Shown here one piece after another: positions 6,328 to 13,546 of a stretch of 16,342 nt of DNA. The notes under the pieces are model-generated. The model was not told the origin of the DNA. It saw nothing but the letters and a program-made list of their open reading frames with translations, and made no database searches. Numbering within the stretch: the stretch's first letter is position 1; each line of letters opens with the position of its first letter. This stretch comes from Cocleimonas sp. (GTDB taxonomy: Bacteria > Pseudomonadota > Gammaproteobacteria > Thiotrichales > Thiotrichaceae): positions 1 through 16,342 of the forward strand of contig JAGLBQ010000122.1 of the NCBI GenBank assembly GCA_023146675.1. The letters run 5' to 3'. Both the position numbers and the translations under genes were made by a program.

Positions 6328-7956
6328 TTATGTCACATGATTTACACGGTTATAAACATTGAACTTACCCGTTGGTGCATAAAGACCTTTAACACGACCA
6401 ACTTCTTTAAGCGTTTTTGCATCAAAGATAATGATCTCACCATTAGGCTTCTTACTGTCTTTACGATTCCAGACAGATGCCCATACCTCAGTTCCATCCT
6501 TATTAAACTCAAAATGAACCGCCGCATAACCTTCAACTTCAGTTAGGCGAATTGTCTTAACAATTTTACGGGTCTTTTTAGAGAGTACTTGAACAGACTG
6601 TTGAACTTCTGGCTCAGGATGTTTAGTTTGGTCAAACCATACATAGTCAGACTTAGGGTGAGTACGTAAGAAGACGCCTGGACCATCTGATTCAACGGTG
6701 TAACAGACTTTCCATGCATGATCTTTATGACCTTTAGGATCATTACCCCAAACCGTTACTTTACCAACACCTAGATGCGTTGTTCCTGCGACAGGACCAC
6801 ACTTCTCATCATTCCAGTTAGCACCTGGACCTGGATGTGGCTTAGCATCTGTCTTGATCATTGCTTCAAGCTTTTGCGTAACGGTATCAATAACTACCAT
6901 TTTGTCAGATGCATTGGCTGCAATTTGAAAATAACGCCCTGTTGGGTCAAAGAATCCATCATGTAAGAACTTAGCTGAGTTCATCTTCGTGATCTTCATA
7001 TTATCAAGATCTGAATAATCAACCTGCCACATTTGACCTAGCTCTTTGGCCGCAACTAACCATGTGGGTGATTTAGGCGTATCATAAATCGCAGCAACAC
7101 GCGACTCATTAACATACTCACCATCAACATTTGTTCCACGCGTAGAAACAACTTTAATAGGCATCATTGTTTTTGCATCAAGAATAACGAAATGAGGAGG
7201 CCAGTAACCACCACCAATCACGTATTTTCCATCACCAGAAACTGCAACATCACGCGCATCATAAGCCACTTGAACATTGGCAAGCTTCATCTTATCAGGT
7301 GTCTGCCAAAGGTCGATTTTAGTCATCATTCCATCACGACCCATCACATACCAGAAACGTCCTGGATCTTTGGATTTCAGTTTGTCATGATGCTCTGCGC
7401 TTTTTAGTACGTGTACTGCATAGCCCGTATCAATACGTGCAAACACTTCTTTCTTATCACCATCAATAATCGCAATTTTGCCTACATCACGCTCAATAAC
7501 AAGGAAGAAATTTTCCCAATTACGGTCATGCATTGGCTTGGTTGCATAATCTTCTGGCTTAACATGTACAACATGACGCTCTTTCATTAACGCCAGTGAC
7601 ATTTCAGGTGGCACAGGTGGCTTATGCTGAATATAGCGCGCTAACATGTTGATTTCTTCTTTGGAGAAAATATCATCAAAGTTATTCATACCACCTTCAG
7701 TACCCAAGGTGATGATTTTTTCAAGACGTTCTGTGCCTTTTTCTAAGGTATTCTTAGGTTCTAAACTTTTACCTGTTGCCCCTAATCGCAATACGCCATG
7801 ACAACCTGCGCAACGTTGGAAGTACATTGATTTTGCTTTTTCAAACTCAGCATCCGTCATTTTTGGCGCTTCAGCAGCAAATGCCTGTGACACCACCCCC
7901 GTCAGTGCCATGCCAATTGCGACCGATAACGTCGCCCCTATTCGTTTGAATTTCAT
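6328..7956 (-). CDS. nirS: Cytochrome cd1 nitrite reductase (NO-forming)
   Basis: This 542-residue periplasmic enzyme reduces nitrite to nitric oxide using haem c and haem d1. A signal peptide covers about 1-27 (core to SQAFA). The cytochrome c domain (about 35-115) has C49-x-x-C52-H53 and a probable axial Met at M90. The d1 propeller follows, with the proximal haem d1 ligand H182 in GYAVH and the two distal-pocket histidines H332 (FLHDG) and H374 (PHPGPGAN). These are 42 residues apart, the same as in the Pseudomonas enzyme. Other family blocks are GYWPPHFVILD, VSTRGTNVD and the C-terminal APTGKFNVYNR. Compared with the Pseudomonas form as I recall it, there is extra sequence after the H182 strand (about 185-199). 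AGGAG lies 9 bases before the ATG. Expression is probably driven from the divergent region with Dnr/FNR-type boxes. Confidence 0.96.
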   Translation of the reverse strand: MKFKRIGATLSVAIGMALTGVVSQAFAAEAPKMTDAEFEKAKSMYFQRCAGCHGVLRLGATGKSLEPKNTLEKGTERLEKIITLGTEGGMNNFDDIFSKEEINMLARYIQHKPPVPPEMSLALMKERHVVHVKPEDYATKPMHDRNWENFFLVIERDVGKIAIIDGDKKEVFARIDTGYAVHVLKSAEHHDKLKSKDPGRFWYVMGRDGMMTKIDLWQTPDKMKLANVQVAYDARDVAVSGDGKYVIGGGYWPPHFVILDAKTMMPIKVVSTRGTNVDGEYVNESRVAAIYDTPKSPTWLVAAKELGQMWQVDYSDLDNMKITKMNSAKFLHDGFFDPTGRYFQIAANASDKMVVIDTVTQKLEAMIKTDAKPHPGPGANWNDEKCGPVAGTTHLGVGKVTVWGNDPKGHKDHAWKVCYTVESDGPGVFLRTHPKSDYVWFDQTKHPEPEVQQSVQVLSKKTRKIVKTIRLTEVEGYAAVHFEFNKDGTEVWASVWNRKDSKKPNGEIIIFDAKTLKEVGRVKGLYAPTGKFNVYNRVNHVT

Positions 7957-8070
7957 CTAAATTGTCTCCTGTCTTATTTAAAGATCTACTTTGGGAATCA
8001 ACATGCTTATGATTTCCACATTAGTGCATGCTCATACTCTAACCTTAGTAAATAGACGGGTATTCCCACA

Positions 8071-8084
8071 TTGACATTAGTCAA
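8071..8084. promoter_or_regulatory. Dnr/FNR-family operator, nirS-proximal
   Basis: TTGAC-ATTA-GTCAA is a perfect palindrome with the 5-4-5 spacing of the FNR/Dnr/NnrR family. Its centre is about 121 bases before the nirS ATG. On the minus strand a weak -10-like TACTAA (8050-8045) would put the operator near -40, close to a class II activator position. Which regulator binds is inferred; Dnr/NnrR (nitric oxide) is favoured by the nirS context. Confidence 0.75.
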
Positions 8085-8195
8085 ATTTGCAGGAATTGTT
8101 GTTCTATGTGTGTATTTTTCTTTGTGAAATTATGTTTATTATTTATTCAGCTATAATGCACAGCTCACTTTAGATAAAAGTTAGCTATCCACACA

Positions 8196-8237
8196 TTGAC
8201 CTTCATCAAACTAACTATCTTAGCAATATCTTAAAAT
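8196..8237 (+). promoter_or_regulatory. Class II FNR/Dnr-type promoter of the hemerythrin gene
   Basis: The operator TTGAC-CTTC-ATCAA covers 8196-8209. A -10-like TAAAAT is at 8232-8237, which would start transcription near 8244. The operator centre then falls at -41.5, the exact class II position known for FNR-type activators, with no need for a good -35. The leader before the ATG would be about 90 bases. Confidence 0.72.
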
Positions 8238-8333
8238 TCGCTTTAGTAACACTTATCTTTGGTTTTTTTCATTCCCATTTGCTATGCTGAAACGAAGACA
8301 ACAAAACACTATTAATCTAGGGGTTATAATTTA

Positions 8334-8903
8334 ATGAATAGAACAACAAAGATGATATTACTTATGTTGGCGGCTGGCATCTTACTGGTAGCTATCATTC
8401 TTACCTTTACTGCATTAGGAATTGCACATCCTGCCCCTTGGTTATTAGTTGCGATATTAATAGGTATTCCCTTTCTCCTAAAAAGAAACGAACAAAAACA
8501 GTTTGCTGTCTGGAAGGATGAATACAGTGTAGGGGTTGAATCTTTGGATGGTGATCACCGCAAGCTACTGAATCTAATAAATAATTTACAAACAGCCGTT
8601 CATTACCAAACAGGTGAAATATTTGAAAAGGAAGCATTAGATGAGGTGGTTGCCTATACCAAATATCATTTCGAACGTGAAGAAAAAATGCTCGAAGAAG
8701 CAGACTATCCTGATCTAGATGCACACAAGGAGTTACACGCAAAAATGATTGCAGAGGTTGATGGTTTTGTAGCTGAATATGACAAACGGGGGCATGAAGC
8801 GTTAGAGGAAGTTGCGCAGTATTTAAAGGATTGGCTGGTTGGACATATTAATGGTACAGATCAGGAATACAGTCCTTTGTTAAAACAAAAAGGGCTATCG
8901 TAG
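8334..8903 (+). CDS. Membrane-anchored bacteriohemerythrin
   Basis: This 189-residue protein has two hydrophobic segments at the N-terminus (about 7-30 and 35-49), then a cytoplasmic or periplasmic hemerythrin domain (about 56-185). All seven di-iron ligands are visible: H75 (DGDHRKL), H112 and E116 (HFEREE), H131 and H135 (AHKELH), H171 and D176 (HINGTDQEY). Such proteins bind O2 reversibly, and some react with nitric oxide or deliver O2 to membrane enzymes. The plausible role here is to protect the cell or haem d1 chemistry from O2 or NO, or to sense them; this is inferred from its divergent pairing with nirS and the FNR/Dnr-type promoter. AGGGG lies about 10 bases before the ATG. The orientation of the soluble domain across the membrane cannot be decided by eye. 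Confidence 0.9.
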   Translation: MNRTTKMILLMLAAGILLVAIILTFTALGIAHPAPWLLVAILIGIPFLLKRNEQKQFAVWKDEYSVGVESLDGDHRKLLNLINNLQTAVHYQTGEIFEKEALDEVVAYTKYHFEREEKMLEEADYPDLDAHKELHAKMIAEVDGFVAEYDKRGHEALEEVAQYLKDWLVGHINGTDQEYSPLLKQKGLS

Positions 8904-8907
8904 CCTT
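8891..8907 (+). terminator. Short hairpin at the hemerythrin stop codon
   Basis: GGCTA-TCG-TAGCC spans the stop codon (8901-8903) and extends by one wobble and one A-T pair. No long T-run follows, so termination would be weak. A further loose stem is possible downstream (TGGCA 8960-8964 with TGCCA 8975-8979; AAGAGCT 8917-8923 with AGCTCTT 8986-8992) before the convergent gene. Confidence 0.3.
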
Positions 8908-9036
8908 ACTTATTAGAAGAGCTAAAACCTGTGTCTTTATTAAAAAATTATAAAATAATTGGCACTACGTAAGATGCCAGTTGACAGCTCTTTAGCCGTA
9001 TACAACTAAATAAAATGCGGGAGGCGTGGGAACACG

Positions 9037-9453
9037 CTACCCCTCAATCTTCCCTCCTAATTTCTGCAATCTCTCGCGCAGTTCATCATCCTCAATATCT
9101 GCTGCTATATAAGAAAGTACATTAGCGGTTTGTGATGAAATACGAAAACACTTTTCTTTCGTCTGCTCAAACGCGTGAGGCTTTGCTGCAATCACTTTAA
9201 TCGTCACACCTTTCAATTTAATCAATAGCTTCTGATTAATATGCTGCTGGATAAGCGCTTGCTGGAAGCGTAGCTGCGTTGCAAAGGAGCTATTATCGGT
9301 CATCAATAGTAGTTTATTTTTTTTTATACTGACCCATAAAGTATGAAAATTTCTATCAATTTGCAATAAACTGGCAACGCTATTCGATAATTCATTTAAT
9401 TCCCCTAGATGCTGCGCTATATGCTTGCTCACTAGTTGCTTTGATTTTTTCAT
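9037..9453 (-). CDS. DUF721 / DciA-like protein
   Basis: This 138-residue protein matches the DUF721 pattern of gammaproteobacteria. An N-terminal helix region ending in SVASLLQI is followed by FHTLWVSIKKNKLLLMTDNSSFATQLRFQQ, then a helix and KLKGVTIKVIAAKP. DciA proteins with this domain load the replicative DnaB helicase in bacteria lacking DnaC; whether this copy does so is an inference. An acidic C-terminal tail carries a DDELRERLQKLGGKIEG helix. I chose the inner ATG at 9453 because GGGAG lies 7 bases upstream. The longer frame to 9477 would begin inside the divergent rluE start and has no such site. It is divergent from rluE, with 22 bases between the two chosen start codons. Confidence 0.7.
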   Translation of the reverse strand: MKKSKQLVSKHIAQHLGELNELSNSVASLLQIDRNFHTLWVSIKKNKLLLMTDNSSFATQLRFQQALIQQHINQKLLIKLKGVTIKVIAAKPHAFEQTKEKCFRISSQTANVLSYIAADIEDDELRERLQKLGGKIEG

Positions 9454-9475
9454 TAGGAAACTCCCGTAAACTATC

Positions 9476-10033
9476 ATGTCAAAACTAATACTCTTTAATA
9501 AACCCTATGGCGTACTGTGCCAGTTTAGCCGTTTAGATGACTATCAGGGGGAAACCCTAGCTGATTATATACAACAAAAAAACGTTTATCCTGCGGGACG
9601 CTTGGATAAGGATAGTGAAGGGCTACTCTTACTAACGGACAATGGTAAATTACAACATAAAATAGCGCATCCTAACAATAAAATGAGTAAAACTTATTGG
9701 GTACTGGTTGAAGGTGACCCCGATGAGAAGCAATTACAGTCATTACGTAATGGGATTGAGTTAAAAGATGGCATGACCTTGCCTGCAAAAATTAAACGCA
9801 TTGCAGAACCGTCTTTATTATGGAAAAGAGTACCTCCTGTGCGTTATCGAAAAAATATTCCTGAGACTTGGCTTGAAATAACAATCAAAGAAGGAAAAAA
9901 TCGCCAAGTACGCCGTATGACAGCGGCTATTGGTTGCCCTACTTTACGTTTAATTCGCTATCGTATTGGTTCTTGGATACTGGATGGTATTGACAATGGA
10001 CAACATAAAATATTAAACGGTATAAAAATATAG
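9476..10033 (+). CDS. rluE: 23S rRNA pseudouridine synthase, RluE
   Basis: This 185-residue enzyme belongs to the RsuA family and in E. coli isomerises U2457 of 23S rRNA. The N-terminus (LILFNKPYGVLCQFS) starts directly in the catalytic domain with no S4 domain, which distinguishes RluE from RsuA, RluB and RluF. The catalytic aspartate is D44 in AGRLDKDSEGLLLLT. The late motif EGKNRQVRRMTAAIGCPTLRLIR near 138-160 is complete. Length and motifs are normal, so it should be active. No strong ribosome binding site precedes the ATG; the nearest AGGA is about 16 bases away, perhaps because the region is shared with the divergent DUF721 start. It is a housekeeping function unrelated to the neighbouring denitrification genes. 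Confidence 0.92.
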   Translation: MSKLILFNKPYGVLCQFSRLDDYQGETLADYIQQKNVYPAGRLDKDSEGLLLLTDNGKLQHKIAHPNNKMSKTYWVLVEGDPDEKQLQSLRNGIELKDGMTLPAKIKRIAEPSLLWKRVPPVRYRKNIPETWLEITIKEGKNRQVRRMTAAIGCPTLRLIRYRIGSWILDGIDNGQHKILNGIKI

Positions 10034-10313
10034 ATAACTGGCTGTATAAATAATAGTAATAATAAAAAAATCAAACGTTAAAATAATTAAATTATTTTGC
10101 ATCTTAATAATAAATCGCTGCGTTTATACTCTCAACAACGCAATAATAGTTTCATCCATAGGGTAGGTTTATTGAACCGTTAATCTTTTAAGTCTTATAG
10201 AATGCTTAATTGTTTGACTAAGCTATTAGATAGATAAACAAACTAAATGACAGTTATTGCATCCTAGTTGGTTTATTAAATACAATGTGACTAAAAATAT
10301 AAAGGTGAGGATA
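10034..10313. other. AT-rich intergenic region with a 19-base palindrome
   Basis: No gene is seen in this 280-base stretch. A perfect AT palindrome (9 bases either side of one A) covers 10080-10098 and has no T-run after it. The region probably carries the promoter for the small secreted proteins, but no clear -35/-10 pair stands out among the many AT-rich matches. Confidence 0.5.
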
Positions 10314-10523
10314 ATGAAAAATAAAATGTATAAATTATTAGCAGTAGTGAGTTTTGGTTTAATTCTAAGTAGTTCAGTAATGGCAGGTGAGCATTTTGAT
10401 GCATTTACACCGCATTCTCAAGGCTATAGTGCTAGTACGACAGGTGTTATAAGCAAAACTTCTTATACTCCTAGTATCACTACTGATTCTATTTTAGGAA
10501 TTTGCTACAACTCAGTTAATTGA
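10314..10523 (+). CDS. Small secreted protein, paralogue 1 of a tandem pair
   Basis: This 69-residue product is not recognised. It has a clear Sec signal peptide: Lys-rich start, hydrophobic core about 8-19, SSSVMA before the likely cut, mature form starting GEH. The mature part, about 46 residues, is rich in Ser, Thr, Tyr and Ile, with one cysteine near the end (ILGICYNS). I chose the ATG at 10314 because AGGTGAGG lies just upstream; an in-frame ATG at 10257 would add 19 residues before the signal peptide and lacks a ribosome binding site. The next gene, 58 bases on, is a clear paralogue sharing the signal peptide, GEH, a KTSY segment and the final ILxxxYxS pattern. Function is unknown; export as a short surface or signalling peptide is possible. 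Confidence 0.7.
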   Translation: MKNKMYKLLAVVSFGLILSSSVMAGEHFDAFTPHSQGYSASTTGVISKTSYTPSITTDSILGICYNSVN

Positions 10524-10545
10524 ATATAAATATAAATATAAATAT
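10523..10545. repeat. AATATA hexamer repeat, about 3.8 copies
   Basis: Direct repeats of AATATA fill the start of the 58-base gap between the two small secreted protein genes. A change in copy number would alter only the spacing between the two genes. Confidence 0.75.
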
Positions 10546-10581
10546 CAAGTTAACACAACAATTAAATATAAAGGTATTATC

Positions 10582-10806
10582 ATGAAAAACACACTTAAAA
10601 AATTACTAACAATCGCAGCTTTCGGTTTATTTCTTAATAGTTCAGTAATGGCTGGCGAACATTCTTATGCATCTACACCTGATTACCAAAGCTATAATGC
10701 TACTAGCACAGATGTTAATATAAATAAAACATCTTATAAAAGTTATTATGCAAATAACAATAGTCAATCTAATATTCTTAGTATGGATTATGATTCTACA
10801 GAATAA
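10582..10806 (+). CDS. Small secreted protein, paralogue 2 of a tandem pair
   Basis: This 74-residue product is not recognised but is a paralogue of the gene before it. A signal peptide (Lys-rich start, TIAAFGLFLNSSVMA) is followed by GEH, then a mature part of about 50 residues rich in Ser, Asn, Tyr and Thr. Shared blocks with its neighbour are SSVMAGEH, NKTSY against SKTSY, and ILSMDYDS against ILGICYNS. It lacks the single cysteine of paralogue 1, so disulfide pairing is not a conserved feature. AAAGGT lies about 7 bases before the ATG. A strong terminator follows, closing a two-gene unit. The unordered, polar composition argues against an enzyme. Confidence 0.7.
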   Translation: MKNTLKKLLTIAAFGLFLNSSVMAGEHSYASTPDYQSYNATSTDVNINKTSYKSYYANNNSQSNILSMDYDSTE

Positions 10807-10828
10807 AATTACTGTTTAACTTTAATTG

Positions 10829-10859
10829 AGCCTCTTTTTAAAAAAAAGAGGCTTTTTTT
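10829..10859 (+). terminator. Intrinsic terminator of the small secreted protein pair
   Basis: AGCCTCTTTTT pairs with AAAAAGAGGCT around a short A-rich loop, and seven T follow on the plus strand. It lies 23 bases past the stop of the second gene. On the minus strand no T-run follows, so it serves mainly the plus-strand unit. Confidence 0.88.
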
Positions 10860-10911
10860 ATTGTCTATCCTTTATTGTAAAATAATAAAACCAATAGGTC
10901 ATCTGATTAGC

Positions 10912-11982
10912 CTAATCTAATAAAAGAGGCTCCCACCATTCTTGATTATTCATATACCACTCAATGGTTTTGGTAATGCCTGTCTCAAATGTATCTTGTG
11001 GTGTAAAACCAAGTTCTGTTTCTAGTTTTGTAGCATCTATCGCATAGCGCCAGTCATGCCCAGCACGATCCTCAACGTAAGTAATTAAATCAGCTGATTT
11101 AATGCCATTAGCAGGGGCGGCGTCAGGGTATTGTTTATGTAGCTCAGGGTCTTCGGCAAACATCCGATCTAGCTCACGGCATAACAGCATAATAATATCA
11201 ATATTAGTCCATTCATTATTGCCACCAATATTATAAATCTCGCCAACTTTTCCTTTTTCTAAAATGACATCAATACCACGGGCATGGTCATCAACATAGA
11301 GCCAATCACGGATATTTTTGCCTGAACCATAAACAGGAAGCGGGCGGTTACGCAAAATATTGCTTAAAAACAGAGGAATCAATTTTTCAGGGTATTGATA
11401 AGGGCCGTAGTTATTAGAGCAGTTTGTAGTAGTAACATTTAAGCCAAAAGTGTGATGGTAGGCACGCACTAAATGATCGGATGATGCTTTACTGGCAGAG
11501 TAAGGAGAATTAGGTGCATAGACATGATCCTCCGTAAAGGCATCTTCGTCATCTGCTAGTTCGCCATAAACCTCATCCGTAGAGACATGATGAAAATGAT
11601 GGTCAGGTTTTGCAGTTGCTTCATTCTCAATCCAGACACGACGTGCTGTTTTAAGGAGATTATGAGTACCCACAATATTGGTTTCGATAAAAATATCAGG
11701 ACCTGTAATAGAACGATCCACATGACTTTCTGCGGCAAAGTTTACAATAGTATCAATATCATAATTAACCATTATCTCTTCAACCAAAGCTTCATCAGCA
11801 ATACTGCCTTTAACAAAACTAAAATTGGCATTGTTCTTTAAGCCTTCAAGACTTGGCAGATTTCCCGCATACGTTAGCGCATCAAGCACTATAACTTTAT
11901 CCTCCAGATGCTCTCGCAGCCAATAATAAACAAAGTTTGCACCAATAAAGCCCGCGCCTCCTGTTACTAATAATTTACGCAT
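10912..11982 (-). CDS. rmlB: dTDP-glucose 4,6-dehydratase
   Basis: This 356-residue NAD-dependent enzyme of the short-chain dehydrogenase type converts dTDP-glucose to dTDP-4-keto-6-deoxyglucose. The Rossmann motif TGGAGFIG is at 7-14. The dehydratase motif STDEVYG at 134-140 gives catalytic T135, D136 and E137. YSASK at 161-165 gives the Tyr/Lys pair, and NCSNNYGPYQYPEKLIP is at 187-203. All are intact and the length is normal. Read in the minus direction it is the third gene of an rmlC-rmlD-rmlB unit, 76 bases after rmlD, with AGAGGA 6 bases before the ATG. It acts in the cytoplasm to supply rhamnose for lipopolysaccharide or other surface glycans. Confidence 0.95.
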   Translation of the reverse strand: MRKLLVTGGAGFIGANFVYYWLREHLEDKVIVLDALTYAGNLPSLEGLKNNANFSFVKGSIADEALVEEIMVNYDIDTIVNFAAESHVDRSITGPDIFIETNIVGTHNLLKTARRVWIENEATAKPDHHFHHVSTDEVYGELADDEDAFTEDHVYAPNSPYSASKASSDHLVRAYHHTFGLNVTTTNCSNNYGPYQYPEKLIPLFLSNILRNRPLPVYGSGKNIRDWLYVDDHARGIDVILEKGKVGEIYNIGGNNEWTNIDIIMLLCRELDRMFAEDPELHKQYPDAAPANGIKSADLITYVEDRAGHDWRYAIDATKLETELGFTPQDTFETGITKTIEWYMNNQEWWEPLLLD

Positions 11983-12058
11983 ATTTTCCTCTTATTTTAA
12001 TTACACTAATTTTTATAGGTTGGATGTGGCGAAGATATTGTCTAATGAGTATTTACTG

Positions 12059-12928
12059 TTATTTGCTTAATTCAAACATCATTTTTCTTAATCCATCACG
12101 CCAATGCTCGCCATTCATACCAAGTGCTTTCCATGTTGCTGTTTTATCCAGCACGCTATAAGCAGGACGGCTAGCAGGTGTGGGGTAATCCGCCGTTGTT
12201 AAGGGTTTGATTAGAATTTTTTCTTTTAATAAACCTAACGGTAGACCTTCTTCCTGAATGGCTATTGCAAAATCATACCAACTCGCGACCCCTGCATCTG
12301 TCCAGTGATGTATTCCTGTTGCATCTAATTCTATTGCTTTCCAAATAGCGCGTGCCAATGAGTTTGCCCATGTTGGCGTACCAATTTGATCAGCAATAAT
12401 ACCTAAAGAGTCTCGTTCAGACATTAAGTGCAACATGGTTTTAACAAAATTATTACCATGTGCTGAATATAACCATGCGGTGCGGATAATAAAGGCATCC
12501 TCACCTAATATTTCCAGCACGGCTTTATCGCCCGCATCTTTCGTTTGTCCATACACGCCTTGCGGATCGGTTGGCGCATCGATTAAGTACGGCGAACAGC
12601 CCTTGCCATTAAAAACAAAGTCCGTTGAGGTCTGAATAAATTTAATACCATTATCTTTGCAGACTTGAGCAAGGTTTCTAGCGCCTGTTTCATTAATCGC
12701 GGCGGCTAAGGTTTGCTCTTCTTCTGCTTTATCAACAGCAGTATAGGCTGCCGAGTTGATAATCACATCAGGTTTACAGTCAGCGACATAGGCTATGACA
12801 GCAGCGCTATCTGTAATATTCAACTCACTCACATCGGTCAAAATACATTCATAATCATCTGGTACTGTGCGTGGTAATTCATAGCCCAGTTGTCCATTAG
12901 CACCTGTTATTAATACTTTTTTACTCAT
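12059..12928 (-). CDS. rmlD: dTDP-4-dehydrorhamnose reductase
   Basis: This 289-residue reductase performs the last step of dTDP-L-rhamnose synthesis, reducing the 4-keto group with NAD(P)H. The Rossmann motif GANGQLG is at 9-15. INSAAYTAVDKAEE is at 57-70, STDFVFNG at 101-108 and the catalytic YGQTK at 126-130, followed by RTAWLYSAHGNNFV. All family landmarks are present at normal length. Its start overlaps the rmlC stop by 4 bases, and GAGGG lies about 8 bases upstream, so the two are translationally coupled. Confidence 0.95.
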   Translation of the reverse strand: MSKKVLITGANGQLGYELPRTVPDDYECILTDVSELNITDSAAVIAYVADCKPDVIINSAAYTAVDKAEEEQTLAAAINETGARNLAQVCKDNGIKFIQTSTDFVFNGKGCSPYLIDAPTDPQGVYGQTKDAGDKAVLEILGEDAFIIRTAWLYSAHGNNFVKTMLHLMSERDSLGIIADQIGTPTWANSLARAIWKAIELDATGIHHWTDAGVASWYDFAIAIQEEGLPLGLLKEKILIKPLTTADYPTPASRPAYSVLDKTATWKALGMNGEHWRDGLRKMMFELSK

Positions 12929-13482
12929 AATGCACCCTCAAAGACAGTCGCATCGGCAAGCAAAGTTGCTTCTGCATCTTTATCTGATAAGACAGGCTGC
13001 TTGCCGCCCACCAAATGCCAGTCAATATTTAATTCCGGATCATTCCAACGCACACAGCCCTCATGCTCTGGGGCATAATAATCTGTGCATTTATACACAA
13101 ATTCAGCCGTTTCACTCATCACATAAAAGCCATGTCCAAACCCTGGCGGAACCCATAACATCTGCTTATTTTCTGCGGATAACTCATAGCCTACCCATTG
13201 CCCAAAGGTTGGTGAATTACGGCGTAAATCAACCGCTACATCAAATACCGCACCCTCAACGACCCGTACTAGCTTTCCCTGTGGCTGGATAAGTTGATAG
13301 TGTAAGCCGCGTAAAATACCCTGAGATGATTTACTATGATTATCCTGTACAAAATCAACATCTATACCATTTTCAGCAAAATGTTGTCGTTGCCACGTTT
13401 CTAGAAAAAAACCACGATGATCACCAAAGACTTGTGGTTTTACTAAAATAACGTCAGGAATTTTTGAGGGAATAAAGTCCAT
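12925..13482 (-). CDS. rmlC: dTDP-4-dehydrorhamnose 3,5-epimerase
   Basis: This 185-residue cupin-fold enzyme epimerises dTDP-4-keto-6-deoxyglucose at C3 and C5. Landmarks are GDHRGFFLETW at 20-30, QDNHSKS, RGLHYQ with catalytic H61, K70, the DVAVDLRRNSPTFGQW strand and the VPPGFGHGFYV turn. FVYKCTDYY at 128-136 probably carries the active-site tyrosine. It is the first gene of the rhamnose unit, and it overlaps rmlD by 4 bases. rmlA, the thymidylyltransferase that starts the pathway, is not in the window. The ribosome binding site is weak (AGG about 11 bases upstream). Confidence 0.94.
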   Translation of the reverse strand: MDFIPSKIPDVILVKPQVFGDHRGFFLETWQRQHFAENGIDVDFVQDNHSKSSQGILRGLHYQLIQPQGKLVRVVEGAVFDVAVDLRRNSPTFGQWVGYELSAENKQMLWVPPGFGHGFYVMSETAEFVYKCTDYYAPEHEGCVRWNDPELNIDWHLVGGKQPVLSDKDAEATLLADATVFEGAL

Positions 13483-13546
13483 ATCATAGCTGCCTATCGA
13501 AAAATGAGCGACCTATGGTACGTGCAATTTCTAGAGAATCAAACTG

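Larger units (their letters stand above)
7957..8333. promoter_or_regulatory. Divergent nirS / bacteriohemerythrin control region
   Basis: This 377-base AT-rich stretch holds no gene. It separates nirS (minus) from the hemerythrin gene (plus) and contains two Dnr/FNR-type palindromes, listed separately, each preceded by CACATTGAC or a near copy. A TATAAT at 8152-8157 has no convincing -35 at the right distance. No riboswitch-like fold was recognised. Confidence 0.75.

Noticed and set aside
6163..6546. Plus-strand open frame of 127 codons across the nirS/multihaem gap
   Set aside because: It crosses the terminator hairpin and the ends of two well-supported genes, has no ribosome binding site, and resembles no family.
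8152..8157. TATAAT as a standard sigma-70 promoter in the nirS/hemerythrin region
   Set aside because: No acceptable -35 lies 16-18 bases upstream, and the activator-type promoters explain the region better.
8407..8742. Minus-strand open frame of 111 codons opposite the hemerythrin gene
   Set aside because: It is a shadow of a gene with all seven di-iron ligands conserved; no independent support.
9022..9037. GCGTG-GGAA-CACGC hairpin at the DUF721 stop as a terminator
   Set aside because: The stem is only 5 bp and no T-run follows on the minus strand, so it is too weak to call.
9454..9477. Longer DUF721 frame starting at 9477
   Set aside because: The ATG at 9453 has GGGAG at good spacing, and the longer form would overlap the rluE start codon.
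10080..10098. 19-base AT palindrome as the rluE terminator
   Set aside because: The stem is all A-T and no T-run follows; random symmetry is likely in such an AT-rich region.
10257..10313. Upstream in-frame ATG giving a longer first small secreted protein (88 residues)
   Set aside because: It lacks a ribosome binding site and would bury the signal peptide; the inner ATG at 10314 has AGGTGAGG and aligns with the paralogue.
11587..11841. Plus-strand open frame opposite rmlB
   Set aside because: It is antisense to conserved rmlB motifs and has no start signal.
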